From the NCBI RefSeq assembly GCF_024138395.1, contig NZ_JAMYDU010000018.1, positions 42,749 through 106,748 of the forward strand: DNA of 64,000 nucleotides, read 5' to 3'. Under the pieces are notes generated by a model. The model was not told the DNA's origin, did no database searches, and was given only the letters and a program-made list of their open reading frames with translations. Positions 1 through 9,183 of this stretch are shown piece by piece. This stretch comes from Pseudomonas mandelii (GTDB lineage Bacteria; Pseudomonadota; Gammaproteobacteria; Pseudomonadales; Pseudomonadaceae). The stretch's first letter is position 1; each line of letters opens with the position of its first letter. A program made the translations under genes and the position numbers.

Positions 1-1025
1 AGCCAGACGTGCTGGTGTGCCGCTCCGATCACCCGATCGACATCTCTTCGCGTCGCAAGATCGCCCAGTTCACCAACGTTGAAGAACGTGCGGTGATCGC
101 ACTGGAAGACGCCGACACCATCTACAAGATCCCGGGCATTCTGCACTCTCAGGGCCTGGATGATTTCGTCGTCGAGCGTTTCGGCCTGCAATGCGACAGC
201 GCCGATCTGTCCGAGTGGGAAGCGGTGGTCGATGCCAAGCTGAATCCGGAACACGAAGTCACCATCGCCATGGTCGGCAAGTACATGGAACTGCTGGACG
301 CCTACAAGTCGCTGATCGAAGCGATGAGTCACGCCGGCATCAGCAACCGCACCAAGGTCAACCTGCGCTACATCGATTCCGAAGACATCGAAAACCAGGG
401 CACCGCACTGCTGGAAGGCGTCGACGCGATTCTGGTACCGGGCGGCTTTGGTCTGCGTGGCGTTGAAGGCAAGATCACTGCCGTTCAATACGCTCGCGAA
501 AACAAGGTTCCATACCTGGGTATCTGCCTGGGCATGCAAGTGGCCGTTATCGAGTTCGCTCGTAACGTCATGGGCTGGAAAGACGCCAACTCCACCGAGT
601 TCGATCGCACCAGCGGTCACCCGGTCGTGGGTCTGATCACCGAGTGGGAAGATGCCACCGGCGCCGTCGAAACCCGTACCGAAACCTCCGATCTGGGCGG
701 CACCATGCGCCTCGGCGCTCAGGATTGTCTGCTCGAGCCAGGTTCCCTGGTGCACGATTGCTACGCCAAGGACGTGATCGTCGAGCGTCACCGTCATCGC
801 TATGAAGTGAACAACAATCTGCTGCCGCAAATCATCGAGGCCGGTCTGAAAATTTCCGGTCGTTCCGGTGATGGCGCGCTGGTTGAAGTGGTCGAAGCGC
901 CGGATCATCCATGGTTCGTCGCTTGCCAGTTCCACCCTGAGTTCACCTCGACGCCACGTGACGGTCACCCGTTGTTCAGTGGTTTCGTCAAAGCCGCTTT
1001 GGCTCAACACCAGAAGAAGGCGTAA
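1..1025 (+). CDS. pyrG: CTP synthase, C-terminal part (5' end outside window)
   Basis: This gene makes CTP from UTP, ATP and glutamine, the last step of pyrimidine nucleotide synthesis in the cytoplasm. The reading frame is open from the first base, so only about the last 340 codons are present. What is visible is the end of the synthetase domain (PDVLVCRSDHP) followed by the class-I glutamine amidotransferase domain, with the nucleophile in GICLGMQ and the catalytic His/Glu in FHPEFTS. The stop lies five bases before kdsA, so the two are probably co-transcribed, as in other pseudomonads. Identity is secure; only the N-terminal half is unseen. Confidence 0.97.
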   Translation, partial: PDVLVCRSDHPIDISSRRKIAQFTNVEERAVIALEDADTIYKIPGILHSQGLDDFVVERFGLQCDSADLSEWEAVVDAKLNPEHEVTIAMVGKYMELLDAYKSLIEAMSHAGISNRTKVNLRYIDSEDIENQGTALLEGVDAILVPGGFGLRGVEGKITAVQYARENKVPYLGICLGMQVAVIEFARNVMGWKDANSTEFDRTSGHPVVGLITEWEDATGAVETRTETSDLGGTMRLGAQDCLLEPGSLVHDCYAKDVIVERHRHRYEVNNNLLPQIIEAGLKISGRSGDGALVEVVEAPDHPWFVACQFHPEFTSTPRDGHPLFSGFVKAALAQHQKKA

Positions 1026-1030
1026 ACCAG

Positions 1031-1876
1031 ATGGCGCAGAAGATCATCCGCGTAGGCGATATCGAGATTGCCAACGACAAGCCAATGGTGCTGTTCGGTG
1101 GCATGAACGTGCTGGAAAGCCGCGACATGGCGATGCAGGTCTGCGAAGAGTACGTAAAGGTCACCGAAAAACTCGGTATCCCTTATGTGTTCAAGGCCAG
1201 TTTCGACAAGGCGAACCGTTCTTCTGTAACCTCTTACCGTGGCCCAGGCCTGGAAGAGGGCATGCGGATTTTCCAGGACATCAAGCAGGCCTTTGGCGTG
1301 CCGGTCATCACCGACGTCCACGAGCCTGATCAGGCCGCGGTTGTCGCTGAAGTCTGCGACATCATCCAGTTGCCGGCCTTCCTGTCGCGCCAGACCGACC
1401 TCGTGGTCGCGATGGCCAAGACCGGCGCGGTGATCAACATCAAGAAAGCCCAGTTCCTTGCACCTCAGGAAATGAAACACATCCTGAACAAATGCGTAGA
1501 AGCCGGTAACGATCAGTTGATCCTCTGCGAACGCGGTTCGAGCTTCGGCTACAACAACCTGGTCGTCGACATGCTTGGCTTCGGCATCATGAAGCAGTTC
1601 GAATACCCGGTGTTCTTCGACGTGACCCACGCGCTGCAAATGCCCGGCGGTCGTGCCGATTCCGCCGGCGGTCGTCGCGCCCAAGTGCTCGATCTGGCGA
1701 AAGCCGGGATCAGCCAGTCGCTGGCCGGTCTGTTCCTCGAAGCGCACCCGGATCCGGATAACGCCAAATGCGACGGCCCTTGCGCCTTGCGTCTGGACAA
1801 ACTGGAACCTTTCCTGGCCCAACTCAAAGCACTGGACGAACTGGTGAAGAGTTTTCCGACGGTAGAAACCGCGTAA
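1031..1876 (+). CDS. kdsA: 3-deoxy-8-phosphooctulonate synthase (KDO-8-P synthase)
   Basis: The enzyme condenses phosphoenolpyruvate with arabinose 5-phosphate to KDO 8-phosphate, the committed step towards the KDO sugar of lipopolysaccharide. The 281-residue protein has the usual family length and the PEP/A5P-binding motif FKASFDKANRSS near residue 50, followed by the TIM-barrel motifs ITDVHEPDQ and HALQMPGG. It sits between pyrG and eno, the standard Pseudomonas arrangement. The ATG is five bases after the pyrG stop, which suggests translational coupling. Confidence 0.97.
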   Translation: MAQKIIRVGDIEIANDKPMVLFGGMNVLESRDMAMQVCEEYVKVTEKLGIPYVFKASFDKANRSSVTSYRGPGLEEGMRIFQDIKQAFGVPVITDVHEPDQAAVVAEVCDIIQLPAFLSRQTDLVVAMAKTGAVINIKKAQFLAPQEMKHILNKCVEAGNDQLILCERGSSFGYNNLVVDMLGFGIMKQFEYPVFFDVTHALQMPGGRADSAGGRRAQVLDLAKAGISQSLAGLFLEAHPDPDNAKCDGPCALRLDKLEPFLAQLKALDELVKSFPTVETA

Positions 1877-2032
1877 ACCTCAATTCTCCGGTAAAGTACC
1901 GCACGATTTAATGCTCAGGCCCTCGGGCTTGAGCCTTATCGTCCGCAAGCCTGCCCGCTGTCTGTCGCTTGCCGACGATAAAAGATTTCCTTCAGCTGCG
2001 TCGTTTTCGTCAACTTTGGAGTGTTTACAACA

Positions 2033-3322
2033 ATGGCAAAAATCGTCGACATCAAAGGTCGTGAAGTTCTCGACTCCCGTGGCAATCCCACTGTGGAAGC
2101 AGACGTGCTTCTCGATAACGGCATCATCGGCAGCGCTTGCGCGCCATCCGGTGCTTCCACTGGCTCGCGTGAAGCACTCGAGCTGCGTGATGGCGACAAG
2201 AGCCGTTACCTGGGCAAAGGCGTTCTGAAAGCCGTCGGCAACATCAACGGTCCGATCCGCGATCTGTTGCTGGGTACAGACCCGAGCGACCAGAAAGCGC
2301 TGGATCACGCGATGATCAAACTCGATGGCACCGAAAACAAAGCGACCCTGGGCGCCAACGCTATCCTCGCCGTTTCCCTGGCCGCGGCCAAGGCAGCAGC
2401 ACAGGACCAGGACCTGCCGCTGTACGCACACATCGCTAACCTGAACGGTACTCCGGGTGTTTACTCGATGCCGGTTCCGATGATGAACATCATCAACGGT
2501 GGCGAGCACGCCGATAACAACGTCGACATCCAGGAATTCATGGTTCAGCCAGTCGGCGCCAAGTCTTTCTCGGAAGGTCTGCGCATGGGCACCGAGATTT
2601 TCCACCACCTCAAAGCGGTTCTGAAGGCTCGCGGCCTGAGCACTGCTGTCGGTGACGAAGGTGGTTTCGCTCCGAACCTGGCCTCCAACGAAGACGCTTT
2701 GAAAGTGATCTCCGAAGCCGTGGCCAACGCCGGTTACAAGCTGGGCACCGACGTGACCCTGGCCCTGGACTGCGCGGCCAGCGAATTCTACGAAGACGGC
2801 AAGTACAACTTGTCCGGCGAAGGCCAGGTGTTCACCGCTGAAGGTTTCGCCGATTACCTGAAAGGTCTGACCGAGCGTTACCCGATCATCTCCATCGAAG
2901 ACGGTCTGGACGAGTCCGACTGGGCTGGCTGGAAAATTCTCACCGACAAGATCGGCGAGAAGACTCAGCTGGTAGGCGACGATCTGTTCGTGACCAACAC
3001 CAAGATCCTGAAAGAAGGCATCGATAAAAAGATCGCCAACTCGATCCTGATCAAGTTCAACCAGATCGGCACCCTGACCGAAACCCTGGAAGCGATCCAG
3101 ATGGCCAAGGCCGCTGGTTACACCGCCGTAATCTCGCACCGCTCCGGCGAAACCGAAGATTCGACCATTGCCGACCTGGCTGTGGGCACTGCGGCTGGCC
3201 AGATCAAGACCGGCTCCCTGTGCCGTTCCGACCGCGTTTCCAAGTACAACCAACTGCTGCGTATCGAAGAGCAGTTGAACGGCAAAGCCAAGTACAACGG
3301 TCGCAGCGAATTCCGCGGCTAA
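2033..3322 (+). CDS. eno: Enolase (phosphopyruvate hydratase)
   Basis: Enolase interconverts 2-phosphoglycerate and phosphoenolpyruvate and is also a usual partner of the RNase E degradosome. The 429-residue protein starts at ATG (MAKIVDIKGREVLDSRGNP); an in-frame GTG four codons upstream is less likely because all known enolases start at the MAKI region. Visible motifs are the substrate loop CAPSGASTG, the metal ligands in SIEDGLDESDW and GDDLFVTN, the catalytic lysine in LIKFNQIGT, and the signature SHRSGETEDSTIADLAV. A 156-base gap separates it from kdsA, so it may have its own promoter. Confidence 0.97.
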   Translation: MAKIVDIKGREVLDSRGNPTVEADVLLDNGIIGSACAPSGASTGSREALELRDGDKSRYLGKGVLKAVGNINGPIRDLLLGTDPSDQKALDHAMIKLDGTENKATLGANAILAVSLAAAKAAAQDQDLPLYAHIANLNGTPGVYSMPVPMMNIINGGEHADNNVDIQEFMVQPVGAKSFSEGLRMGTEIFHHLKAVLKARGLSTAVGDEGGFAPNLASNEDALKVISEAVANAGYKLGTDVTLALDCAASEFYEDGKYNLSGEGQVFTAEGFADYLKGLTERYPIISIEDGLDESDWAGWKILTDKIGEKTQLVGDDLFVTNTKILKEGIDKKIANSILIKFNQIGTLTETLEAIQMAKAAGYTAVISHRSGETEDSTIADLAVGTAAGQIKTGSLCRSDRVSKYNQLLRIEEQLNGKAKYNGRSEFRG

Positions 3323-3409
3323 TTGCTACAGGGTAAAAAAGACACCGGATTGTGTCGGAAAAATCGCAGCAGCGATGGATTTGCCACTAATCTGATGCCT
3401 TAAGAGCAC

Positions 3410-3430
3410 AAGCCTGGTTCTTCCAGGCTT
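3410..3430. other. Perfect 8-bp hairpin in the eno-ftsB gap
   Basis: An AAGCCTGG / CCAGGCTT inverted repeat with a 5-base loop lies between eno and ftsB. No T-run follows, so it is not a clear intrinsic terminator. It may be an RNA-stabilising or weak terminating stem at the end of eno. Confidence 0.4.
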
Positions 3431-3494
3431 CGTGCTATCAGAAGCTTCAAAGTTTTGGCATGGCTGTCTTTTTTCACTGGATACCTGATATTCG

Positions 3495-3773
3495 ATGCGC
3501 AGTCCCAATTGGTTGTTCCTCGTCTTGCTCTTGCTGCTGGCCGGCCTGCAGTACCGCCTGTGGGTGGGTAATGGCAGTCTGGCGCAAGTGGCCGAGCTGA
3601 AGCAGCAGATTGCGGATCAACACGCCGAGAACGAGGCGTTGCTGGAGCGCAATCGGGTGATGGACGCCGAAGTCAGCGAATTGAAAAAGGGCATGGAAAC
3701 CGTTGAAGAACGGGCTCGCCATGAGTTGGGCATGGTCAAGGACGGTGAAACCCTTTACCAGTTGGCCCAATGA
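3495..3773 (+). CDS. ftsB: Cell division protein FtsB
   Basis: FtsB is a small bitopic inner-membrane divisome protein that forms a coiled-coil complex with FtsL and FtsQ. The 92-residue protein shows a short cytoplasmic start, one membrane segment (about residues 4-20, WLFLVLLLLLAGLQYRLW) and a heptad-rich coiled coil (about 28-72) with many E, K and L residues. The length is normal for the family. Its stop overlaps the ispD start (ATGA), and the eno-ftsB-ispD order is standard in gammaproteobacteria. Confidence 0.95.
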   Translation: MRSPNWLFLVLLLLLAGLQYRLWVGNGSLAQVAELKQQIADQHAENEALLERNRVMDAEVSELKKGMETVEERARHELGMVKDGETLYQLAQ

Positions 3774-4477
3774 TTAATTCGTTACCGGCCTTCTGGGCCG
3801 TGATTCCTGCCGCGGGTGTCGGTGCCCGTATGGCCGCGGACCGTCCCAAGCAATACTTGCAACTGGGCGGGCGTACTATTCTCGAACACAGCCTCGGCTG
3901 TTTCCTCGATCATCCGGCCCTGAAGGGGTTGGTGGTCAGTCTTGCAATCGATGATCCTTACTGGCCGAACCTGGCGTGCGCTGCCGATCCGCGTATTCAG
4001 CGGGTTGAAGGTGGCGCCGAGCGCTCCGGGTCGGTGCTCAATGCCTTGCTGCATCTGCATGCCCAAGGCGCTGACGATGAGGATTGGGTGTTGGTTCACG
4101 ATGCCGCACGACCGAATCTGGCACGTGATGATCTCGATAAATTGCTCAGTGAGCTGGCCGACGATCCGGTAGGCGGTCTGTTGGCCGTGCCTGCGCGCGA
4201 TACCCTCAAACGGGTCGACAAGCACGGGCGAGTACTGGAAACGGTGGATCGCAGCGTGATCTGGCAAGCGTATACGCCGCAAATGTTTCGCCTTGGCGCG
4301 TTGCATCGGGCATTGGCGGACAGTCTGGTGGCGGACGTTATCGTCACCGACGAAGCCTCGGCCATGGAGTGGTCAGGCCAGGCGCCGCGCTTGATTGAAG
4401 GGCGATCCGATAACATCAAAGTCACTCGCCCTGAAGACCTTGAGTGGTTGCGTCAGCGTTGGGCTAACCGCCGCTGA
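3770..4477 (+). CDS. ispD: 2-C-methyl-D-erythritol 4-phosphate cytidylyltransferase
   Basis: IspD transfers CMP to methylerythritol phosphate, the third step of the non-mevalonate isoprenoid pathway. The 235-residue protein begins with the nucleotide-binding signature PAAGVGARMAADRPKQYL and contains VLVHDAARPN and the TDEASAMEW region typical of the family. It overlaps ftsB by four bases. The partner gene ispF lies 3 kb downstream, separated here by a LysR gene and the formaldehyde-detoxification pair. Confidence 0.96.
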   Translation: MINSLPAFWAVIPAAGVGARMAADRPKQYLQLGGRTILEHSLGCFLDHPALKGLVVSLAIDDPYWPNLACAADPRIQRVEGGAERSGSVLNALLHLHAQGADDEDWVLVHDAARPNLARDDLDKLLSELADDPVGGLLAVPARDTLKRVDKHGRVLETVDRSVIWQAYTPQMFRLGALHRALADSLVADVIVTDEASAMEWSGQAPRLIEGRSDNIKVTRPEDLEWLRQRWANRR

Positions 4478-4503
4478 TTGACGTTGTTTCTGCGTTGCCC
4501 TCA

Positions 4504-4594
4504 ATCGCGAGCAAGCTCGCTCCCACAGGGTTCTATGGTGTTCACAAGTTTTGAGGTCGACTCCGCTCACTGTGGGAGCGAGCTTGCTCGCGAT
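4504..4594. repeat. REP-type inverted repeat pair
   Basis: Two 24-base arms reading ATCGCGAGCAAGCTCGCTCC and its complement face each other across about 43 bases. This is the common Pseudomonas intergenic REP doublet. It lies between the converging ends of ispD and the LysR gene, where such elements usually accumulate, and recurs at about 25.75 kb inside the tailocin locus. Confidence 0.85.
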
Positions 4595-4640
4595 AGCGGT
4601 AGTTCAGACAACCGACATCTCGCTGAACGCCGGCAAGCTC

Positions 4641-5537
4641 CTAGCTTCGGTACTCCGGCCGTTCAGCCAACCCTTCCTTCAAATAATCCACCAACTTGCG
4701 CACCTTCGGCGACAGATGCCGTTGCTGCGGATAAAGCGCCCAAACCGCTGTGTTTGGCGGTTGATGTGCTTCCAGCAGCGAGATCAATTCGCCGTTTTTC
4801 AGGTATTCCAGCACGTAGTAATCCGGCAACTGACACAACCCCACCCCTTGTAATGCGGCATCCAGCACTGCCTGCCCACTGTTGCAGCGCCAGTTTCCCT
4901 GCACTCGCTGGGAAAATTCCCGCCCGTTCTGTTCCAGTTGCCAGATGTCCGAGCTACCGATGAGGCAGTTATGGCGACTCAATTCCGACAAGCTATGTGG
5001 GCGACCATACCGTTCAAGGTAGGACGGCGAGGCGCACAAGTACATGCGCCGTGGTGCCAGGCGTGTAGCGACCAATCTTGAATCCTGCAGACGACCGAGG
5101 CGGATGGCCAGGTCCAGCCCTTCATGCACCAAGTCGAGCGGGCGGTTGCTCAATTCGATGTCGACGCGCAGTTGCGGATACTGCCCCATGAAGCGAGTCA
5201 CCAGTGGAACGATGAATCGTTCGCCATAGGCCACGGCGCAGGTCATGCGCAGCATGCCCTTGGGTTCGCTGGTCAGGTCGCCGACAGCGCGCAAGGCTTC
5301 TTCGCGACCGTCCTGCAAACGCTGGCAATGCTGCAAAAAGGTTTGCCCGGCCTCGGTCAGCGTGACCCGGCGGGTGCTGCGATAGAGCAAACGGGTTTGC
5401 AGGCGCTCTTCCAGCCGTACGATTTGGCGACTGATGTGAGAGGAAGACACCCCGAGGCGTTCTGCCGCAGCGGTGAATTGGCTGCACTCGGCCACGGCGA
5501 CGAATTCATCGATGCCTTCCCAGCGGTTTTCGGACAT
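4641..5537 (-). CDS. LysR-family transcriptional regulator
   Basis: This 298-residue protein has an N-terminal winged helix-turn-helix (about residues 8-66, FTAAAERLGVSSSHISRQI) and a periplasmic-binding-like effector domain. It belongs to the CrgA/DsdC-like branch judging by the RLGRLQDSRLVATRL stretch. It is transcribed away from adhC with a 107-base shared intergenic region, so it is a candidate regulator of the adhC-fghA formaldehyde operon. That role is inferred from position only; the effector is unknown. Confidence 0.88.
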   Translation of the reverse strand: MSENRWEGIDEFVAVAECSQFTAAAERLGVSSSHISRQIVRLEERLQTRLLYRSTRRVTLTEAGQTFLQHCQRLQDGREEALRAVGDLTSEPKGMLRMTCAVAYGERFIVPLVTRFMGQYPQLRVDIELSNRPLDLVHEGLDLAIRLGRLQDSRLVATRLAPRRMYLCASPSYLERYGRPHSLSELSRHNCLIGSSDIWQLEQNGREFSQRVQGNWRCNSGQAVLDAALQGVGLCQLPDYYVLEYLKNGELISLLEAHQPPNTAVWALYPQQRHLSPKVRKLVDYLKEGLAERPEYRS

Positions 5538-5644
5538 CAGGATTATCCCTGTATGGCAATAATGTTTTGCTTTTGCCCTGATTATTCATCGTATGTCGCT
5601 GTATTACACTCCTTGTCTCGTTTTTTATTCACTGGAGAAACAGC

Positions 5645-6757
5645 ATGATCAAGTCGCGCGCCGCCGTTGCCTTCGAGGCCAAGAAACCCCTCGAGATCGT
5701 TGAAGTCGATGTCGCCATGCCCAAGGCTGGGGAAGTTCTGCTGCGCGTCGTCGCCTCCGGTGTTTGCCATACCGATGCCTACACCCTCTCGGGTGCGGAC
5801 CCGGAAGGTATCTTCCCGTCGATCCTGGGTCACGAAGGTGGCGCGGTGGTCGAAGCGATCGGTGAGGGTGTGACTTCGGTCGCGGTCGGCGACCATGTGA
5901 TCCCGCTGTATACCCCCGAATGCGGCAAGTGCAAATTCTGTCTGTCCGGCAAAACCAACCTCTGTCAAGCGATTCGTGCGACTCAGGGTAAAGGCCTGAT
6001 GCCGGATGGCACTTCGCGTTTTTCCTACAAGGGCGAAACGATTTTCCACTACATGGGCACCTCGACTTTCTCCGAGTACACCGTGCTGCCGGAAATCTCC
6101 GTCGCCAAAATTCCTAAAGAAGCGCCATTGGAAAAAGTCTGCCTGCTGGGTTGTGGCGTCACCACGGGCATCGGCGCGGTAATCAACACCGCCAAGGTCA
6201 AACCGGGTGACACCGTCGCCATCTTCGGCCTGGGCGGCATCGGTCTGTCGGCTGTGATTGGCGCGGTCAAAGCCAAGGCAGGGCGGATCATCGCCATCGA
6301 TATCAACCCGGCCAAGTTCGAGATCGCCAAGCAATTGGGCGCTACCGATTGTGTAAACCCGAAAGACTTCGATCGTCCGATTCAGGAAGTGATCGTCGAC
6401 ATGACCGATGGCGGCGTCGACTTTTCCTTCGAGTGCATCGGCAACGTCCAGTTGATGCGTGCTGCACTTGAGTGCTGCCACAAAGGTTGGGGGGAGTCGG
6501 TGATCATCGGCGTGGCTGGCGCCGGTCAGGAAATCTCTACCCGTCCGTTCCAACTGGTGACCGGTCGCGTCTGGCGCGGTTCGGCGTTCGGTGGTGTGCG
6601 CGGACGTACCGAGTTGCCGAGCTATGTCGAAATGGCCCAGAGCGGCGAGATTCCGCTGGATACCTTCATCACCCACACGATGGGCCTGGAAGATATCAAC
6701 AAGGCCTTTGAGCTGATGCATGAAGGCAAAAGCATCCGTACCGTCATCCATTTCTGA
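5645..6757 (+). CDS. adhC: S-(hydroxymethyl)glutathione dehydrogenase / class III alcohol dehydrogenase
   Basis: The enzyme oxidises the spontaneous formaldehyde-glutathione adduct to S-formylglutathione with NAD, and also reduces S-nitrosoglutathione. The 370-residue protein has the catalytic-zinc region GVCHTDAYTLSG and GHEGGAVVEAIGEG, the four-cysteine structural zinc lobe (CGKCKFCLSGKTNLC, about residues 97-111), and the NAD-binding GLGGIGLSAV. An SD-like GGAG lies upstream of the ATG. It is followed after nine bases by fghA, the next enzyme of the same pathway. The alternative gene name is frmA. Confidence 0.96.
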   Translation: MIKSRAAVAFEAKKPLEIVEVDVAMPKAGEVLLRVVASGVCHTDAYTLSGADPEGIFPSILGHEGGAVVEAIGEGVTSVAVGDHVIPLYTPECGKCKFCLSGKTNLCQAIRATQGKGLMPDGTSRFSYKGETIFHYMGTSTFSEYTVLPEISVAKIPKEAPLEKVCLLGCGVTTGIGAVINTAKVKPGDTVAIFGLGGIGLSAVIGAVKAKAGRIIAIDINPAKFEIAKQLGATDCVNPKDFDRPIQEVIVDMTDGGVDFSFECIGNVQLMRAALECCHKGWGESVIIGVAGAGQEISTRPFQLVTGRVWRGSAFGGVRGRTELPSYVEMAQSGEIPLDTFITHTMGLEDINKAFELMHEGKSIRTVIHF

Positions 6758-6765
6758 GGTCGGTC

Positions 6766-7611
6766 ATGAGCCTGGAAAATATCTCCTGTCAGAAAAGCTT
6801 CGGCGGTTGGCACAAGCGCTACCGGCACCGCTCCGAAGTGCTCGGTTGCGACATGGTGTTTGCCGTGTACCTGCCACCGCAAGCGGAGCAGGGCGGCAAA
6901 CTGCCGGTGCTGTACTGGTTGTCCGGCCTGACCTGCACCGACGAGAACTTCATGCAGAAGGCCGGCGCCATGCGCATGGCCGCCGAGCTGGGGCTGATCA
7001 TCGTCGCACCGGACACCAGCCCGCGCGGTCCTGATGTGCCGGGTGATCCGGATGGCGCCTGGGACTTCGGCCTCGGTGCCGGGTTTTATCTGAATGCCAC
7101 GCAGGAACCGTGGTCCCGGCACTATCGGATGCATGACTATGTCGTGCAGGAATTGCCGGCATTGGTTGAAGCGCATTTCCCGGCATCGGACAAGCGTGGC
7201 ATCAGCGGTCACTCCATGGGCGGCCACGGCGCGTTGATCTGTGCGTTGCGCAATCCGGGGCGTTATCAGTCGGTATCGGCGTTCTCGCCGATCAATAATC
7301 CGATTGATTGCCCTTGGGGCCAGAAAGCCTTTTCCCGTTACTTGGGGGAGGACCGTTCGAAGTGGCGCGAATGGGATGCCTGTGCATTGATCGCCGAGGC
7401 TGACGAGAAGCTGCCGTTGCTGGTCGATCAGGGTGATCGCGATGATTTTCTCGCCAGCCAGCTCAAGCCTGAAGCCCTGCAACAGGCCGCCAAACTGGCA
7501 GGTCATCCGCTGACGTTGCGCCTGCAACCAGGCTACGACCACAGTTATTTCTTCATCGCCAGCTTCATTGACGACCACTTGCAGCATCACGCACGCGCTC
7601 TAGGCGTCTAA
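6766..7611 (+). CDS. fghA: S-formylglutathione hydrolase
   Basis: This serine esterase releases formate and glutathione from S-formylglutathione, completing formaldehyde detoxification begun by AdhC. The 281-residue alpha/beta hydrolase has the nucleophile elbow GHSMGGHGALI, an oxyanion-region LSGLTCTDENF, and the late GYDHSYFFIASF containing the catalytic His. The length equals the FrmB/FghA family. It lies immediately after adhC, and a hairpin terminator follows at 7624. Confidence 0.96.
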   Translation: MSLENISCQKSFGGWHKRYRHRSEVLGCDMVFAVYLPPQAEQGGKLPVLYWLSGLTCTDENFMQKAGAMRMAAELGLIIVAPDTSPRGPDVPGDPDGAWDFGLGAGFYLNATQEPWSRHYRMHDYVVQELPALVEAHFPASDKRGISGHSMGGHGALICALRNPGRYQSVSAFSPINNPIDCPWGQKAFSRYLGEDRSKWREWDACALIAEADEKLPLLVDQGDRDDFLASQLKPEALQQAAKLAGHPLTLRLQPGYDHSYFFIASFIDDHLQHHARALGV

Positions 7612-7623
7612 TGCAGGTAGAAT

Positions 7624-7653
7624 CACGCCCTGACAAAAATCGGGGCGTTTTTT
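7624..7653 (+). terminator. Intrinsic terminator after fghA, abutting the ispF start
   Basis: An ACGCCC / GGGCGT stem is followed by a run of seven T that ends one base before the ispF ATG. It should end the adhC-fghA transcript. It also occupies the place where the ispF ribosome-binding site would lie, so ispF has only the hairpin's own GGGGCG as a possible Shine-Dalgarno. Confidence 0.75.
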
Positions 7654-7654
7654 T

Positions 7655-8128
7655 ATGCGTATTGGCCACGGCTACGATGTGCACCGTTTCGCTGAAGGCG
7701 ATTTCATCACTCTGGGCGGCGTGCGGATTGCACACAGCTTCGGGCTGCTCGCCCATTCCGACGGTGATGTCCTGCTGCACGCCTTGAGCGATGCCTTGCT
7801 AGGCGCCGCCGCACTGGGTGATATCGGCAAGCACTTCCCGGACACCGACCCGCAATTCAAGGGCGCCGACAGCCGTGTGCTGTTGCGTCACGTTGTCGCG
7901 CTGATCCACGCCAAGGGCTGGAAAGTCGGCAACGTCGATAACACCATCGTCGCCCAGGCCCCGAAAATGGCCCCGCATATCGAATCGATGCGCGCGCTGA
8001 TTGCCGCGGATCTTCAAGTTGAGTTGGATCAAGTGAACGTGAAAGCTACCACCACCGAAAAGCTCGGCTTTGTCGGTCGCAAAGAGGGTATTGCCGTGCA
8101 CTCCGTTGCCCTGTTGCTGCGCGCATGA
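7655..8128 (+). CDS. ispF: 2-C-methyl-D-erythritol 2,4-cyclodiphosphate synthase
   Basis: IspF cyclises CDP-methylerythritol 2-phosphate and releases CMP in the non-mevalonate isoprenoid pathway. The 157-residue protein begins MRIGHGYDVHRF with the metal-binding Asp/His pair, then has AHSDGDVLLHAL and GDIGKHFPDTDPQFKGADS, and ends with the TTTEKLGFVGRKEGIAVHSV signature. Its stop overlaps the truD start. The initiation context is unusual because a terminator hairpin lies directly upstream. Confidence 0.96.
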   Translation: MRIGHGYDVHRFAEGDFITLGGVRIAHSFGLLAHSDGDVLLHALSDALLGAAALGDIGKHFPDTDPQFKGADSRVLLRHVVALIHAKGWKVGNVDNTIVAQAPKMAPHIESMRALIAADLQVELDQVNVKATTTEKLGFVGRKEGIAVHSVALLLRA

Positions 8129-9183
8129 ACGAACTGCAATTGCTCGGCCCGCGGGCCTATGGTGAGTCTCTTGGCAGCGCTGTACTGAAAGCCACCGCAG
8201 AAGATTTTCAGGTCGATGAGGTGCTTGATATCCCCCTCAGTGGTGATGGCGAACACCTGTGGATCTGGGTGGAAAAGCGCGGTCTGAATACCGAAGAAGC
8301 GGCACGGCGCATCGCCAAGGCGGCGGGTGTGCCGTTGCGCACCGTCAGCTATGCCGGCCTCAAGGACCGTCAGGCGCTGACGCGTCAGTGGTTCAGCGTG
8401 CAACTGCCGGGCAAGGCTGATCCTGATCTGTCGGCGGCGGAAAACGATACGCTGAAAATCCTCAAGACCGGTCGGCATAAACGCAAACTGCAACGCGGTG
8501 CCCACTCGGCCAACGGCTTCACTTTGCGCCTTACTCAATTCACTGGCGACAAGGCGGCGATCGAAGAGCGTCTGCAACTGATCGCCAAGCAAGGTATTCC
8601 CAATTATTTCGGCGCCCAGCGATTCGGCTTTGATGGTGGCAACGTCGTCGACGCTCGTGCCTGGGCGGCGCGCAAGGCCTTGCCGGAGCAACGCAATGTA
8701 CGTTCGCGTCTGCTCTCTACTGCTCGTAGTTTTTTGTTTAACCAGGTGTTGGCGGCGCGTGTTGCCGATGGCACCTGGCAGCGCGCTCAGGTGGGCGATC
8801 TGCTGGCGTTCACCGACAGCCGCAGTTTTTTCCCGGCAGGTGTTGCCGAATGCAGCGACCCGCGCCTGGCGATTCTCGACCTGCACCCGACCGGCCCGCA
8901 GTGGGGCGAGGGTGACTCGCCGACGTCAGGCGCAGTCCATGAACTGGAGCAGGCAATCGCCGCGCGCGAAGCGGATTTGCGCGATTGGTTGATTAACGCC
9001 GGAATGAGCCACGAACGTCGCATCCTGCGGCTGCCCATTGGCGGGTTGACGTGGCATTATCCCCAGCCTGACATTCTGCAACTGGAATTCGTCCTGCCGG
9101 CCGGATGCTTCGCCACCGTATTGGTGCGTGAACTCGTCGATCTGGTGCCGGTGGGGCAGACGGACAGCCCATGCGTATTCTGA
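8125..9183 (+). CDS. truD: tRNA pseudouridine(13) synthase TruD
   Basis: TruD converts uridine 13 of tRNA-Glu to pseudouridine. The 352-residue protein has the family-specific catalytic motif YAGLKDRQALTRQWFSV (catalytic Asp near residue 81) and PNYFGAQRFG, followed by the inserted TRUD domain. It overlaps ispF by four bases and surE by thirteen. The overlaps suggest translational coupling through the ispF-truD-surE-pcm run. Confidence 0.95.
   Translation: MNELQLLGPRAYGESLGSAVLKATAEDFQVDEVLDIPLSGDGEHLWIWVEKRGLNTEEAARRIAKAAGVPLRTVSYAGLKDRQALTRQWFSVQLPGKADPDLSAAENDTLKILKTGRHKRKLQRGAHSANGFTLRLTQFTGDKAAIEERLQLIAKQGIPNYFGAQRFGFDGGNVVDARAWAARKALPEQRNVRSRLLSTARSFLFNQVLAARVADGTWQRAQVGDLLAFTDSRSFFPAGVAECSDPRLAILDLHPTGPQWGEGDSPTSGAVHELEQAIAAREADLRDWLINAGMSHERRILRLPIGGLTWHYPQPDILQLEFVLPAGCFATVLVRELVDLVPVGQTDSPCVF

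Noticed and set aside
1880..3253. 457-codon open frame opposite eno
   Set aside because: It is the antisense shadow of a highly biased, conserved gene; it has no recognisable domain and eno is certain.
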